Notes under the pieces: model-generated
Database searches by the model: none
What the model was told of the DNA's origin: nothing
What the model saw: only the letters and a program-made list of their open reading frames with translations
Assembly: GCA_035495465.1 (NCBI GenBank)
Contig: DATJFX010000062.1
Coordinates: 1 to 5,177, forward strand
DNA length: 5,177 nucleotides
Direction: 5' to 3'
DNA from: DATJFX01 sp035495465
GTDB lineage: Bacteria; Patescibacteriota; Doudnabacteria; UBA920; O2-02-FULL-48-8
Made by a program: the position numbers and the translations under genes
In this document: positions 1 through 5,177 of the stretch, in pieces
Layout of the letters: every line of letters begins with the position of its first letter
How positions within the stretch are numbered: position 1 is the stretch's first letter

Positions 1-503
1 TTAATCAAAATAAGAACGCAGATGCGACAATTCAGCCTGCGAATCCATCGGATGTGATCACCTTTACTTTAAACGCCGAGAATCATAACGATCAGACGAT
101 TCCGGGCTACATGATCCAAGTTGATATCAGTGATATCGCCAACACGGCCACATTGCTCGATGCGAGCGGTGCGAGTTTCAATGGCGGAAATAATTCGTTA
201 GTCTGGACTCCAGAAGATATCGGTGCCAATCAATCAGTGGAAAAACAGTTTGTTGTTAAGGTCAATGAAGTTACAGGCAGCGACAGTATGCTGAAAATAA
301 AGTTTAACAATGAGCTTAATATAGCCGTGGCAAAAACTGCGGGCGCCAGCACGGAAATAGCGACTCCTTCTACACCTCAAAGCCCAGTATCGACCAAGCC
401 TTTCGAAGCGCCCAAAACCGGGACCAAAACAGATGTAGTATTATGGCTGTCTCTAGCAGTTGTGGCGGGATTTTTAGCACGAAAGCTTCTGAAATTAAAC
501 TAA
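1..503 (+). CDS. Surface-anchored protein with DUF11-like domain, C-terminal part only
   Basis: This is the 3' end of a gene that begins before the window. The frame is open from base 3 (166 residues seen, TAA stop at 501-503). A GTG at 54 could be read as a start, but the frame continues upstream and the domain's first strand (NPSDVITFTL) lies across that point, so it is internal. The first ~95 residues resemble a DUF11-type (conserved repeat domain) beta-sandwich: a 'PSDVITFTL' opening strand, a middle region, then 'LVWTPEDIGANQS' followed by a 'KQFVVKV' strand. Next comes a Thr/Pro/Ser/Ala-rich linker and a C-terminal PKTG motif, about 15 hydrophobic residues and a basic RKLLK end. That is the layout of a sortase-type wall-sorting signal. 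In such proteins the domain projects from the cell as adhesin or stalk. The ligand is unknown. The DUF11 assignment is by motif only; the number of upstream repeats cannot be seen. Confidence 0.8.
   Translation, partial: NQNKNADATIQPANPSDVITFTLNAENHNDQTIPGYMIQVDISDIANTATLLDASGASFNGGNNSLVWTPEDIGANQSVEKQFVVKVNEVTGSDSMLKIKFNNELNIAVAKTAGASTEIATPSTPQSPVSTKPFEAPKTGTKTDVVLWLSLAVVAGFLARKLLKLN
411..500 (+). other. PKTG sorting-signal-like C-terminus
   Basis: This stretch encodes PKTG (411-422), a short polar spacer, a hydrophobic helix (about 435-479, VVLWLSLAVVAGFLA) and a basic tail (RKLLKLN). The order matches LPXTG-type cell-wall anchors, with Ala-Pro in place of Leu-Pro. Variants of this tail are frequent in CPR surface proteins. 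It could also act simply as a C-terminal membrane anchor, since no sortase gene is in the window. Confidence 0.65.
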
Positions 504-518
504 ATTAGATAAAAGTGG

Positions 519-548
519 AAAAACCCCCTTGCGGGGGTTTTTCTTTTT
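519..548 (+). terminator. Rho-independent terminator after the surface-protein gene
   Basis: A perfect 10-bp stem (519-528 with 533-542: five A-T and five C-G pairs) closes a TTGC tetraloop. It is followed by C and five Ts (544-548). It lies 15 nt past the stop codon. The A-tract on the 5' arm means the hairpin could also work on the reverse strand, though no converging gene is seen. Confidence 0.92.
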
Positions 549-581
549 GATTATGATTCAGTTAATAAAAAAAGATTAAAC

Positions 582-607
582 AAAAACCGAAAAGAGCTCG
601 GTTTTTT
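582..607 (+). terminator. Second terminator-like hairpin just before galE
   Basis: A perfect 9-bp stem (AAAAACCGA 582-590 with TCGGTTTTT 598-606) has a 7-nt loop, and its 3' arm runs into a T-tract (602-607). It ends only 12 nt before the first galE ATG. It may be a backup terminator for the upstream gene, with galE starting from its own promoter just downstream. Alternatively it is a leader hairpin that attenuates galE, if a promoter lies between 549 and 581; the weak TATGAT at 552-557 is the only candidate there. Confidence 0.65.
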
Positions 608-610
608 ATT

Positions 611-618
611 TGTAAAAT
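611..618 (+). promoter_or_regulatory. Possible -10 element for galE
   Basis: TAAAAT (613-618) matches five of six bases of TATAAT and has a TG just before it, though one base short of the ideal extended -10 spacing. No good -35 is seen 17 nt upstream. Transcription about 7 nt downstream would begin at or near the ATG at 625, giving a leaderless mRNA. The downstream transporter gene shows the same geometry with a better box. Confidence 0.4.
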
Positions 619-1656
619 ATGACTATGACCAATAAAAAAATTTTGGTTACCGGGGGAGCCGGCTATATCGGGTCTCATACGGTACGACAGCTTATGGATG
701 AAGGCTACCAAGTTGTGGTTTTAGATAATCTTTCCACAGGCCATGCCTGGGCAGTTAGTTGCCCTTTAATTATTGGAGATCTCGCGGACAAAAGCTTGTT
801 GAATAAAATTTTTGGAGATTATGACATAGAGGCAGTTATGCATTTTGCGGCATCGATTAGCGTGGAGGAGTCTGTACTTTTACCCAGCAAATATTTCGAA
901 AATAACGTAGTAAATGGATTGAATCTACTGAATGCCATGACTGCCCATGGGGTGCAAAAAATAATTTTTTCGTCTACCGCCGCTGTATACGGAGAGCCCC
1001 GTTATCAGCCGATTGATGAAGACCACCCCAAAATGCCGATTAATCCGTATGGAGAAACAAAACTGATGTTTGAGAAGGTTTTGAAATGGTATCATCAGGC
1101 TTATAATCTTTCATCTATTTCTCTTCGGTACTTCAATGCCTCAGGCGCTAGTTTGAACGGCTCATTAGGGGAAGATAAGGAGATTGTTACGCATCTGATC
1201 CCGCGCGTTTTAGCCGTGGCAGCTCATCAGGCGGAAGCCCTGCAGATTTATGGCCGAGACTATCCAACCGCAGACGGGACCTGTATCCGAGATTATATTC
1301 ATGTATCTGATCTGGCCCAAGCTCATTTACTGGCTTTAAAAAAACTGGAAAAAGAAAACTGCTGCACTGCTTACAACGTAGCAAGCGGGCATGGATATTC
1401 GGTGAACGAAGTTATAAATATGGCTATGGAAGTTACCCGCAAAATGATTCCCATCGAATACGGGATGAGGCGAGCGGGGGATCCGGCAAATTTGGTCGCG
1501 GATGCGCAGAAAATAAAAACTGAGCTGGGATTTGAGCCGAAATTTTCCGACCTTCGCACGATTATTACCACCTCGTGGCAGTGGTACCAAAAATTGCTAG
1601 GTTTACCAACCCCAAACTTGTCTGCACCTAAAGAAGAAACCCAAAAAATCGCATAA
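619..1656 (+). CDS. galE: UDP-glucose 4-epimerase
   Basis: This enzyme interconverts UDP-glucose and UDP-galactose in the cytoplasm using bound NAD, serving galactose use and surface glycan synthesis. It is a 345-residue extended short-chain dehydrogenase, the usual GalE length (~330-340). Visible motifs are the NAD-binding TGGAGYIGS (11-19), D36-N37 after the second strand, FSSTAAVYGE (117-126) with Thr120 at the catalytic Ser/Thr position, the catalytic Y144 and K148 in YGETK, RYFNASGA (170-177), DGTCIRDYIHVSDLA (219-233) and RRAGDPANLVAD (284-295). The residue aligning with E. coli Tyr299, which limits N-acetyl substrates, appears to be Leu292, so UDP-GlcNAc/GalNAc activity cannot be excluded. 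The C-terminus carries a polar tail of about 15 residues. ATGs at 619 and 625 are both possible. Neither has a Shine-Dalgarno, and 625 fits a leaderless transcript from TAAAAT at 613-618. The stop codon lies inside the following terminator loop. Confidence 0.96.
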   Translation: MTMTNKKILVTGGAGYIGSHTVRQLMDEGYQVVVLDNLSTGHAWAVSCPLIIGDLADKSLLNKIFGDYDIEAVMHFAASISVEESVLLPSKYFENNVVNGLNLLNAMTAHGVQKIIFSSTAAVYGEPRYQPIDEDHPKMPINPYGETKLMFEKVLKWYHQAYNLSSISLRYFNASGASLNGSLGEDKEIVTHLIPRVLAVAAHQAEALQIYGRDYPTADGTCIRDYIHVSDLAQAHLLALKKLEKENCCTAYNVASGHGYSVNEVINMAMEVTRKMIPIEYGMRRAGDPANLVADAQKIKTELGFEPKFSDLRTIITTSWQWYQKLLGLPTPNLSAPKEETQKIA

Positions 1657-1669
1657 ACCGCGATTTTTT
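1643..1669 (+). terminator. Terminator hairpin containing the galE stop codon
   Basis: A perfect 10-bp stem (AAAAAATCGC 1643-1652 with GCGATTTTTT 1660-1669) encloses a 7-nt loop. The loop holds the galE TAA (1654-1656), so the last codons of galE form the 5' arm. The 3' arm ends in six Ts (1664-1669). Those Ts run into the promoter of the next gene. The stem is G/C-poor, so termination may be partial. Confidence 0.75.
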
Positions 1670-1677
1670 GATATAAT
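1669..1677 (+). promoter_or_regulatory. Extended -10 promoter of the EamA transporter gene
   Basis: TGATATAAT is a perfect extended -10 (TG at 1669-1670, TATAAT at 1672-1677). No convincing -35 is present, which extended -10 promoters can tolerate. The ATG at 1684 begins 7 nt after the box, exactly where transcription is expected to start, so the mRNA is probably leaderless. The T of TG is also the last base of the galE terminator stem. Confidence 0.75.
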
Positions 1678-1683
1678 TTATAT

Positions 1684-2592
1684 ATGCATTGGTTTATTAT
1701 TGCTTTATTTGCTCCTTTTTTATGGAGCATTTCAAATCACATTGATAAATATTTAGTGGAAGGGTATATACAAAAGGTCAAACTGACCTCTTTTATTATT
1801 ACCGGATCGATTTTCGTCGTTCTTTTTCTGATCGGAATTGTGATTTTTAAGCCCGTGGTCTTACATATCCGGCCGGACTACGCCGTGTATTTAATGTTAA
1901 GCGGAGTTTTGTTTGCGGTTTATTTGTTTCCATACTACAAAGCTCTGAGTTTAGAAGAGGCGTCGATTGTGGTGCCCATGTTCCAGATGATTCCTATAAT
2001 AGGATTTGTCTTAGCCTTTTTTTTCTTAGGCGAGCGCCTAACTTCCATCCAAATCCTGGCCGGATTGATTATTATCTCAGCTTCTGTTGGGCTCTCTTTA
2101 GACCTTACGCATAAAGTGCGCTTGAAAAGCAAAGTTTTTTTCCTGATGTTTTTTTCATCCCTGTTGGTCTCGGTTGGTGTTTTAATTTACAAGTTTGTAG
2201 CGCTTCGGACCAGTTATTGGACAGCGATATTTTGGCAACAGAGCGGAATCGTAATCCTAGCTGTGGGTTTTTTGTGTTCTCGCAGCCTGCGGGAAAATTT
2301 TGTAAATATGGTTTTAAGACAGGGTCGGAAATTTATCTTGCTGGAATCTATAAATGAAATGATATCCCAAGGCGCTTCGCTGATCTTTGATTATGTATAT
2401 TTATTAGTGCCCATAGCTTTGGTGCAATTAGTAGGCAGTATCCAGCCTTTATTTGTATTAGTAATAGGAATTTTGGCAAGTATTTTTGCCCCGAAATTTG
2501 CCTCAGAAAATTTAAATAAGAAGTTTTTAGCACAAAAAATAATTTTCGTCGGAATCATTCTTACAGGCAGTTACTTGCTGTTTGCTTACTAG
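1684..2592 (+). CDS. EamA/DMT-family membrane transporter
   Basis: This is an inner-membrane protein of 302 residues with about ten predicted helices (roughly 2-16, 34-56, 66-84, 93-115, 122-139, 151-171, 178-198, 216-238, 243-268, 284-301), the two-times-five layout of the drug/metabolite transporter superfamily. The first half carries the typical EamA stretch: YKALSLEEASIVVP, then FFFLGERLTSIQILAGLIII (around 85-131), in which the conserved GE follows helix 4. The second repeat is more divergent. Family members export or import small metabolites such as amino acids, sugars or drugs; the substrate cannot be read from sequence. The N-terminal WSISNHIDKYLVE segment recalls EamA proteins seen in Parcubacteria, from memory. 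There is no Shine-Dalgarno, and the ATG sits at the expected transcription start, so translation is probably leaderless. It follows galE, but a terminator and its own promoter separate the two, so shared function is not implied. No clear terminator follows it. Confidence 0.88.
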   Translation: MHWFIIALFAPFLWSISNHIDKYLVEGYIQKVKLTSFIITGSIFVVLFLIGIVIFKPVVLHIRPDYAVYLMLSGVLFAVYLFPYYKALSLEEASIVVPMFQMIPIIGFVLAFFFLGERLTSIQILAGLIIISASVGLSLDLTHKVRLKSKVFFLMFFSSLLVSVGVLIYKFVALRTSYWTAIFWQQSGIVILAVGFLCSRSLRENFVNMVLRQGRKFILLESINEMISQGASLIFDYVYLLVPIALVQLVGSIQPLFVLVIGILASIFAPKFASENLNKKFLAQKIIFVGIILTGSYLLFAY

Positions 2593-2601
2593 CTAGAAGG
2601 T

Positions 2602-2630
2602 TTGTAAAAACTGTCCAAGTCTGTTATAAT
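2602..2630 (+). promoter_or_regulatory. Promoter of the protease operon
   Basis: A perfect extended -10, TGTTATAAT (2622-2630), is preceded by TTGTAA (2602-2607), a four-of-six -35 match with an optimal 17-nt spacer. Transcription should start near 2637, leaving a leader of about 57 nt before the ATG at 2694. This contrasts with the two leaderless-looking genes upstream. The leader holds only a weak 5-bp inverted repeat (2670-2674 with 2681-2685), and no known riboswitch is recognised. Confidence 0.75.
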
Positions 2631-2693
2631 TTGTTGACATTTTAGCCGACTGAAACACAAAGCCGGAACAAATCGTTTAAGATTTAAAACCCA

Positions 2694-4520
2694 ATGAAAA
2701 ACCGTTTGAGGAAGAAATTTCCAGAATTGATATTAGGCATTTTAATGTCAATTTTTTTGTTGGGAACCTCGGCGGCTCCCGCCTTCGGGGCAACTAAAAA
2801 CTCGGATTTAAAGCTCACCGCCTCAGCTATTAATCTCAATGATCCCTTTTATACAACGGATGATAGCGATATTGATAGTCAGTGGTACTTACCTAAAACC
2901 AAAGTGCCTGAAGCTTGGAATTTCAGTACCGGCCAATCCACAGTAATTGTAGCCGTAGTAGATACTGGCATACATGCCAGCCATGTGGAATTGGATGATG
3001 GGCGAGTGATTGCAGGGTATAACGCTATTACGGGCGAAGAGATTCCAGCCGGAGCAAATTCGGATGATAATGGCCACGGTACGGCAGTGGCTGGGGTCAT
3101 TGGCGCTATCCCAAACAACAAAAAAGGCGTCGCAGGTATTAACTGGCACGTAGAATTAATGCCAATTAAAGTTTTAGATAAAGATGGATCCGGCGTGAGT
3201 TCCGTCGTGGCGAAAGGAATTACCTGGGCCGCGGACCATGGTGCAAATATTATAAATCTAAGTATGGGAAGCACTGGATTTAAATCTGACCGATCCTTGT
3301 CCTCTGCAGTTGCATATGCTTTTAACAAAGGTGTTTTGCTGGTGGCCGCAGCCGGCAATGATACGGCAGAACATGGCTTGAATCTCGATGCTTCACCGAT
3401 TTATCCCGTCTGTTCTGATAATGGGGCAAATATGGTTTTGGGTGTGGCAGCGACGGATATCAATGATCAAAAGGCCGATTTTTCTGACTTTGGATCGAAT
3501 TGCGTGGACATTGCTGCACCCGGAAAAAAGATTTTAACCGCAGCGTTTTTTCCAGATCGGCCATCAAATAATATTTTAGTTTATGGTTCCGGCACTTCGC
3601 TGGCCGCGCCAATTGTGGCAGGGATTGCGGCTTTGTTTAAGGCTTCAAATCCAAACTTGAGCAATGTGGAAATACGAAATCTGATCATGACAACCGCAGA
3701 TAACGTAGACGCAAAAAATTCCACAAATTGCGGTGGCGTATCCTGCGCTGGACTGTTAGGAGCCGGGCGAGTCAACGCGTATACGTATTTTTCCCCAAAG
3801 GTGATTGCCGAAGGCTCGCTATTGCGCGATCCGCTAAGTGATACAGTTTATATTATTTCCAACACCATAAAGCATGCTGTTTATCCGCTCGTATTCAGTG
3901 AAAAAAATTTCAACCCCAAAAATGTCCAAATCGATGGCTCGAACCAGCTGGATTCATATGTATTAGGTTTGCCGTTGTTTCCACCTGATGGTACCTTGAT
4001 TAAAACCGCTGAAGATCCAACCGTGTATATAATTGACAAGCAACGCCGGCGACCGGTTTCTGCGGCAGTCTTCAAATTCCGGGGATTTCGTTTTAGCAAT
4101 ATCCATACCATAACGAATGCGGAAATGCAGGCTTATCCCGCGGGCAGCTGGCTGCCTTTACCAGATGGCACGCCTTTTTTGAAAGAAGGCGAGCCTACGG
4201 TTTACCTCATGGACCAAGAAGTTAAGCGTCCGATCAGTTATTTTGTATTTACCCAGCGACATCTGTCATTTGCAAATATTTTAAAACTCGGGCTGGCTGA
4301 TTTTTCTAATATTCCAACAGCTAAGGACAATTATTGGATGCCACCCCTTGACGGAACCTTGGTCAAATCATCAGCTGATCCGACGATTTATCTAATTGAA
4401 GCGGGACAGCGACATCCATTGACTGCTGCGACTTTTGCTTTACGCAATTATAGTTTAAGTAAAGTTAAAATTTTACCTCCGGCCGAAATAAATATTATCG
4501 CGCCCGGCGTATTTTATTAA
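2694..4520 (+). CDS. Secreted subtilisin-like (S8) serine protease with four C-terminal repeats
   Basis: This is an exported endopeptidase of 608 residues. A signal peptide (1 to about 32: basic MKNRLRKK, hydrophobic core, APAFG end) is followed by a short linker. The S8 catalytic domain (about 49-365) opens with NDPFY...W.L.K..VPEAWNFSTG. The triad is complete: D90 in VVDTGI, H128 in NGHGTAVAGVIG and S302 in GTSLAAP, with the oxyanion Asn222 in AAAGN. Four Cys (240, 270, 346, 351) suggest disulfides. No I9-type propeptide is visible; only 15-20 residues separate the signal peptide from the catalytic domain. Residues 373-608 are four tandem repeats of about 60 residues. There is no wall or membrane anchor at the C-terminus, so the repeats may hold it at the cell surface. 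The start gives a good signal peptide but has no Shine-Dalgarno. A second secreted protein starts 5 nt after the stop, indicating co-transcription. The protease assignment is firm; the substrate is unknown. Confidence 0.95.
   Translation: MKNRLRKKFPELILGILMSIFLLGTSAAPAFGATKNSDLKLTASAINLNDPFYTTDDSDIDSQWYLPKTKVPEAWNFSTGQSTVIVAVVDTGIHASHVELDDGRVIAGYNAITGEEIPAGANSDDNGHGTAVAGVIGAIPNNKKGVAGINWHVELMPIKVLDKDGSGVSSVVAKGITWAADHGANIINLSMGSTGFKSDRSLSSAVAYAFNKGVLLVAAAGNDTAEHGLNLDASPIYPVCSDNGANMVLGVAATDINDQKADFSDFGSNCVDIAAPGKKILTAAFFPDRPSNNILVYGSGTSLAAPIVAGIAALFKASNPNLSNVEIRNLIMTTADNVDAKNSTNCGGVSCAGLLGAGRVNAYTYFSPKVIAEGSLLRDPLSDTVYIISNTIKHAVYPLVFSEKNFNPKNVQIDGSNQLDSYVLGLPLFPPDGTLIKTAEDPTVYIIDKQRRRPVSAAVFKFRGFRFSNIHTITNAEMQAYPAGSWLPLPDGTPFLKEGEPTVYLMDQEVKRPISYFVFTQRHLSFANILKLGLADFSNIPTAKDNYWMPPLDGTLVKSSADPTIYLIEAGQRHPLTAATFALRNYSLSKVKILPPAEINIIAPGVFY
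3810..4517 (+). repeat. Four tandem ~60-residue protein repeats in the protease C-terminus
   Basis: Repeat units begin at bases 3810, 3987, 4164 and 4350 (residues 373, 432, 491, 553), with lengths 59, 59, 62 and 56. Each opens with (D/E)G(T/S) and continues with PTVYLI-like, RRPV/KRPI-like, VF or TF, and a (F/L)SNI/FANI-like motif. All except the last end in a Leu-Pro/Pro-Pro turn. Unit 1 is the most divergent (EGSLLRD...DTVYII). The DNA copies are well diverged, so this is an old duplication. The repeat resembles ones seen in other secreted bacterial proteins; a wall- or glycan-binding role is inference. Confidence 0.85.
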
Positions 4521-4525
4521 ATTTT

Positions 4526-5177
4526 ATGATAAAAAACACCACCACAAAACTTATAATTTCTGTTTTGGTTCTATCTCTAGCGGCCGTACCGGTTATGGCT
4601 GCTAAAAATTCTATTGATCCAGCATTTAATCCTTCCCTGCTTATCTCCGATGCAAGTTTTACTGATGTTGGAACTTTCGGTACTGCAGAAGGAATCCAGA
4701 AGTTTTTAGAATTGAAGGGGTCGGTTTTAGCGAATACCAGCACAGATTTTTTGGCCAAGCTCAAAGAGCCGGATACGGATACAAAAGTTGCATTAGAGGA
4801 TCCAGAGCCAAAACTCACCAGACTACGCACTGCAGCTGAGCTAGTATACGACGCGGCTACGAGTCATGGGTTAAATCCTCAAGTGATACTGGTAATGCTT
4901 CAGAAAGAACAGAGTCTTATCACAGGAAGTTTCAGTTCACCACAAGCATTGCAAACCGCCCTGGATCATGCGGTGGGATTTGCCTGTCCCGATTCTCAGC
5001 CATGCGGCGAGATTTTTAAATCTTTTTACCGGCAGTTATTTGGAAGCTTTGACGCAGACGGCAATCGTTGGCTGGGTGCGGCCGCGTCTTTAATGCGTTC
5101 ATACACGACCGAAATCAATGGCGTACAAGTAGGTCGGGGCCCGATGGTAGACAGCAGCGGAGAGACTTTTGGTTCGC
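4526..5177 (+). CDS. Secreted lysozyme-like protein, N-terminal part only
   Basis: The reading frame starts at ATG 4526 and stays open to the right edge: 217 codons plus one base. Residues 1 to about 25 form a signal peptide (MIKNTTTK, hydrophobic core, VPVMA|A). A region LLISDASFTD...GIQKFLELKGSVLAN (38-70) follows. Then comes LVYDAATSHGLNPQVILVML with QKEQSLITGS (106-135), which resembles the core of lytic transglycosylase/lysozyme-fold enzymes (helix, then a catalytic Glu after an I/L-rich helix). Glu128 is the candidate catalytic acid. DHAVGFACPDSQPCGE (147-162) has Cys154 and Cys160, a possible disulfide. I recall similar proteins from Actinobacteria and CPR, usually left as hypothetical; enzymatic activity is inference. 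It probably acts outside the cell on peptidoglycan. It follows the protease by 5 nt with no Shine-Dalgarno and no promoter, so it is likely co-transcribed. The C-terminus, possibly with more repeats, lies outside the window. Confidence 0.8.
   Translation, partial: MIKNTTTKLIISVLVLSLAAVPVMAAKNSIDPAFNPSLLISDASFTDVGTFGTAEGIQKFLELKGSVLANTSTDFLAKLKEPDTDTKVALEDPEPKLTRLRTAAELVYDAATSHGLNPQVILVMLQKEQSLITGSFSSPQALQTALDHAVGFACPDSQPCGEIFKSFYRQLFGSFDADGNRWLGAAASLMRSYTTEINGVQVGRGPMVDSSGETFGS

Noticed and set aside
54..56. GTG as start of the first gene
   Set aside because: The frame is open upstream to the window edge and the beta-sandwich's first strand spans this codon, so the gene starts further left.
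1371..1730. 119-codon reverse-strand frame across the galE end
   Set aside because: It is antisense to the conserved galE C-terminus, the terminator and the transporter start, with no recognisable protein features.
2634..2639. Perfect TTGACA as a -35 for the protease
   Set aside because: No -10-like sequence lies 15-19 nt downstream (the region is ACACAAAGCC-like), while the TGTTATAAT with TTGTAA 17 nt upstream makes a better promoter.
2592..2693. Terminator after the transporter gene, or riboswitch in the protease leader
   Set aside because: Only CTAGCTAG and a 5-bp A/T-rich inverted repeat are present; neither forms a stem with a T-tract or a known aptamer.
2879..3358. 159-codon reverse-strand frame
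   Set aside because: It is a shadow of the conserved S8 catalytic domain; its translation shows no domain, signal or start context.
4552..4557. TATAAT inside the start of the lysozyme-like gene
   Set aside because: It falls in the signal-peptide codons, has no -35 or TG extension, and lies downstream of the only sensible start.
4495..4830. 111-codon reverse-strand frame at the protease/lysozyme-like junction
   Set aside because: The + strand here encodes a clear signal peptide and continues open to the window edge with conserved motifs, so the reverse frame is a shadow.
1..5177. CRISPR arrays, tRNA or rRNA genes, insertion sequences, TGA recoding
   Set aside because: No spaced repeats, cloverleaf sequences, transposase-like frames or terminal inverted repeats were seen, and no gene needs TGA read as an amino acid.

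Overview
The window looks like a compact genome of a Candidate Phyla Radiation (Patescibacteria) bacterium, probably Parcubacteria-like. This is inferred from protein style, since no marker gene is present. The signs are a cell-surface protein ending in a PKTG-type sorting signal, an EamA transporter of the type common in that group, and two secreted proteins with repeats or lysozyme-like motifs that recur in CPR genomes. Gene junctions are very tight, and no start has a visible Shine-Dalgarno sequence. The standard bacterial code works throughout. The four complete stops are TAA, TAA, TAG and TAA, and no in-frame TGA suggests recoding.

All five genes lie on the + strand. From left to right they are: (1) the C-terminal end of a surface protein with a DUF11-like beta-sandwich domain and a PKTG/hydrophobic/basic tail (1-503), followed by a strong intrinsic terminator (519-548); (2) a second A/T-flanked hairpin (582-607) and then galE (619-1656), a UDP-glucose 4-epimerase with all its motifs; (3) a hairpin whose loop contains the galE stop codon, fused to an extended -10 promoter that sits 7 nt before the ATG of a ten-helix EamA/DMT transporter (1684-2592); (4) a clear promoter (2602-2630) driving a secreted subtilisin-like S8 protease (2694-4520) that carries four tandem C-terminal repeats of about 60 residues; (5) only 5 nt later, the start of a second secreted protein (4526 to beyond the window). 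It has a lysozyme or lytic-transglycosylase-like motif and a Cys-containing GFACPD segment.

Genes 1, 4 and 5 are exported, and galE probably supplies UDP-galactose for surface glycans, so the region has a cell-envelope theme. The most distinctive parts are the protease plus lysozyme-like pair, which appears to be one transcription unit, and the terminator/promoter/start junctions before galE and the transporter. Those junctions suggest leaderless mRNAs.
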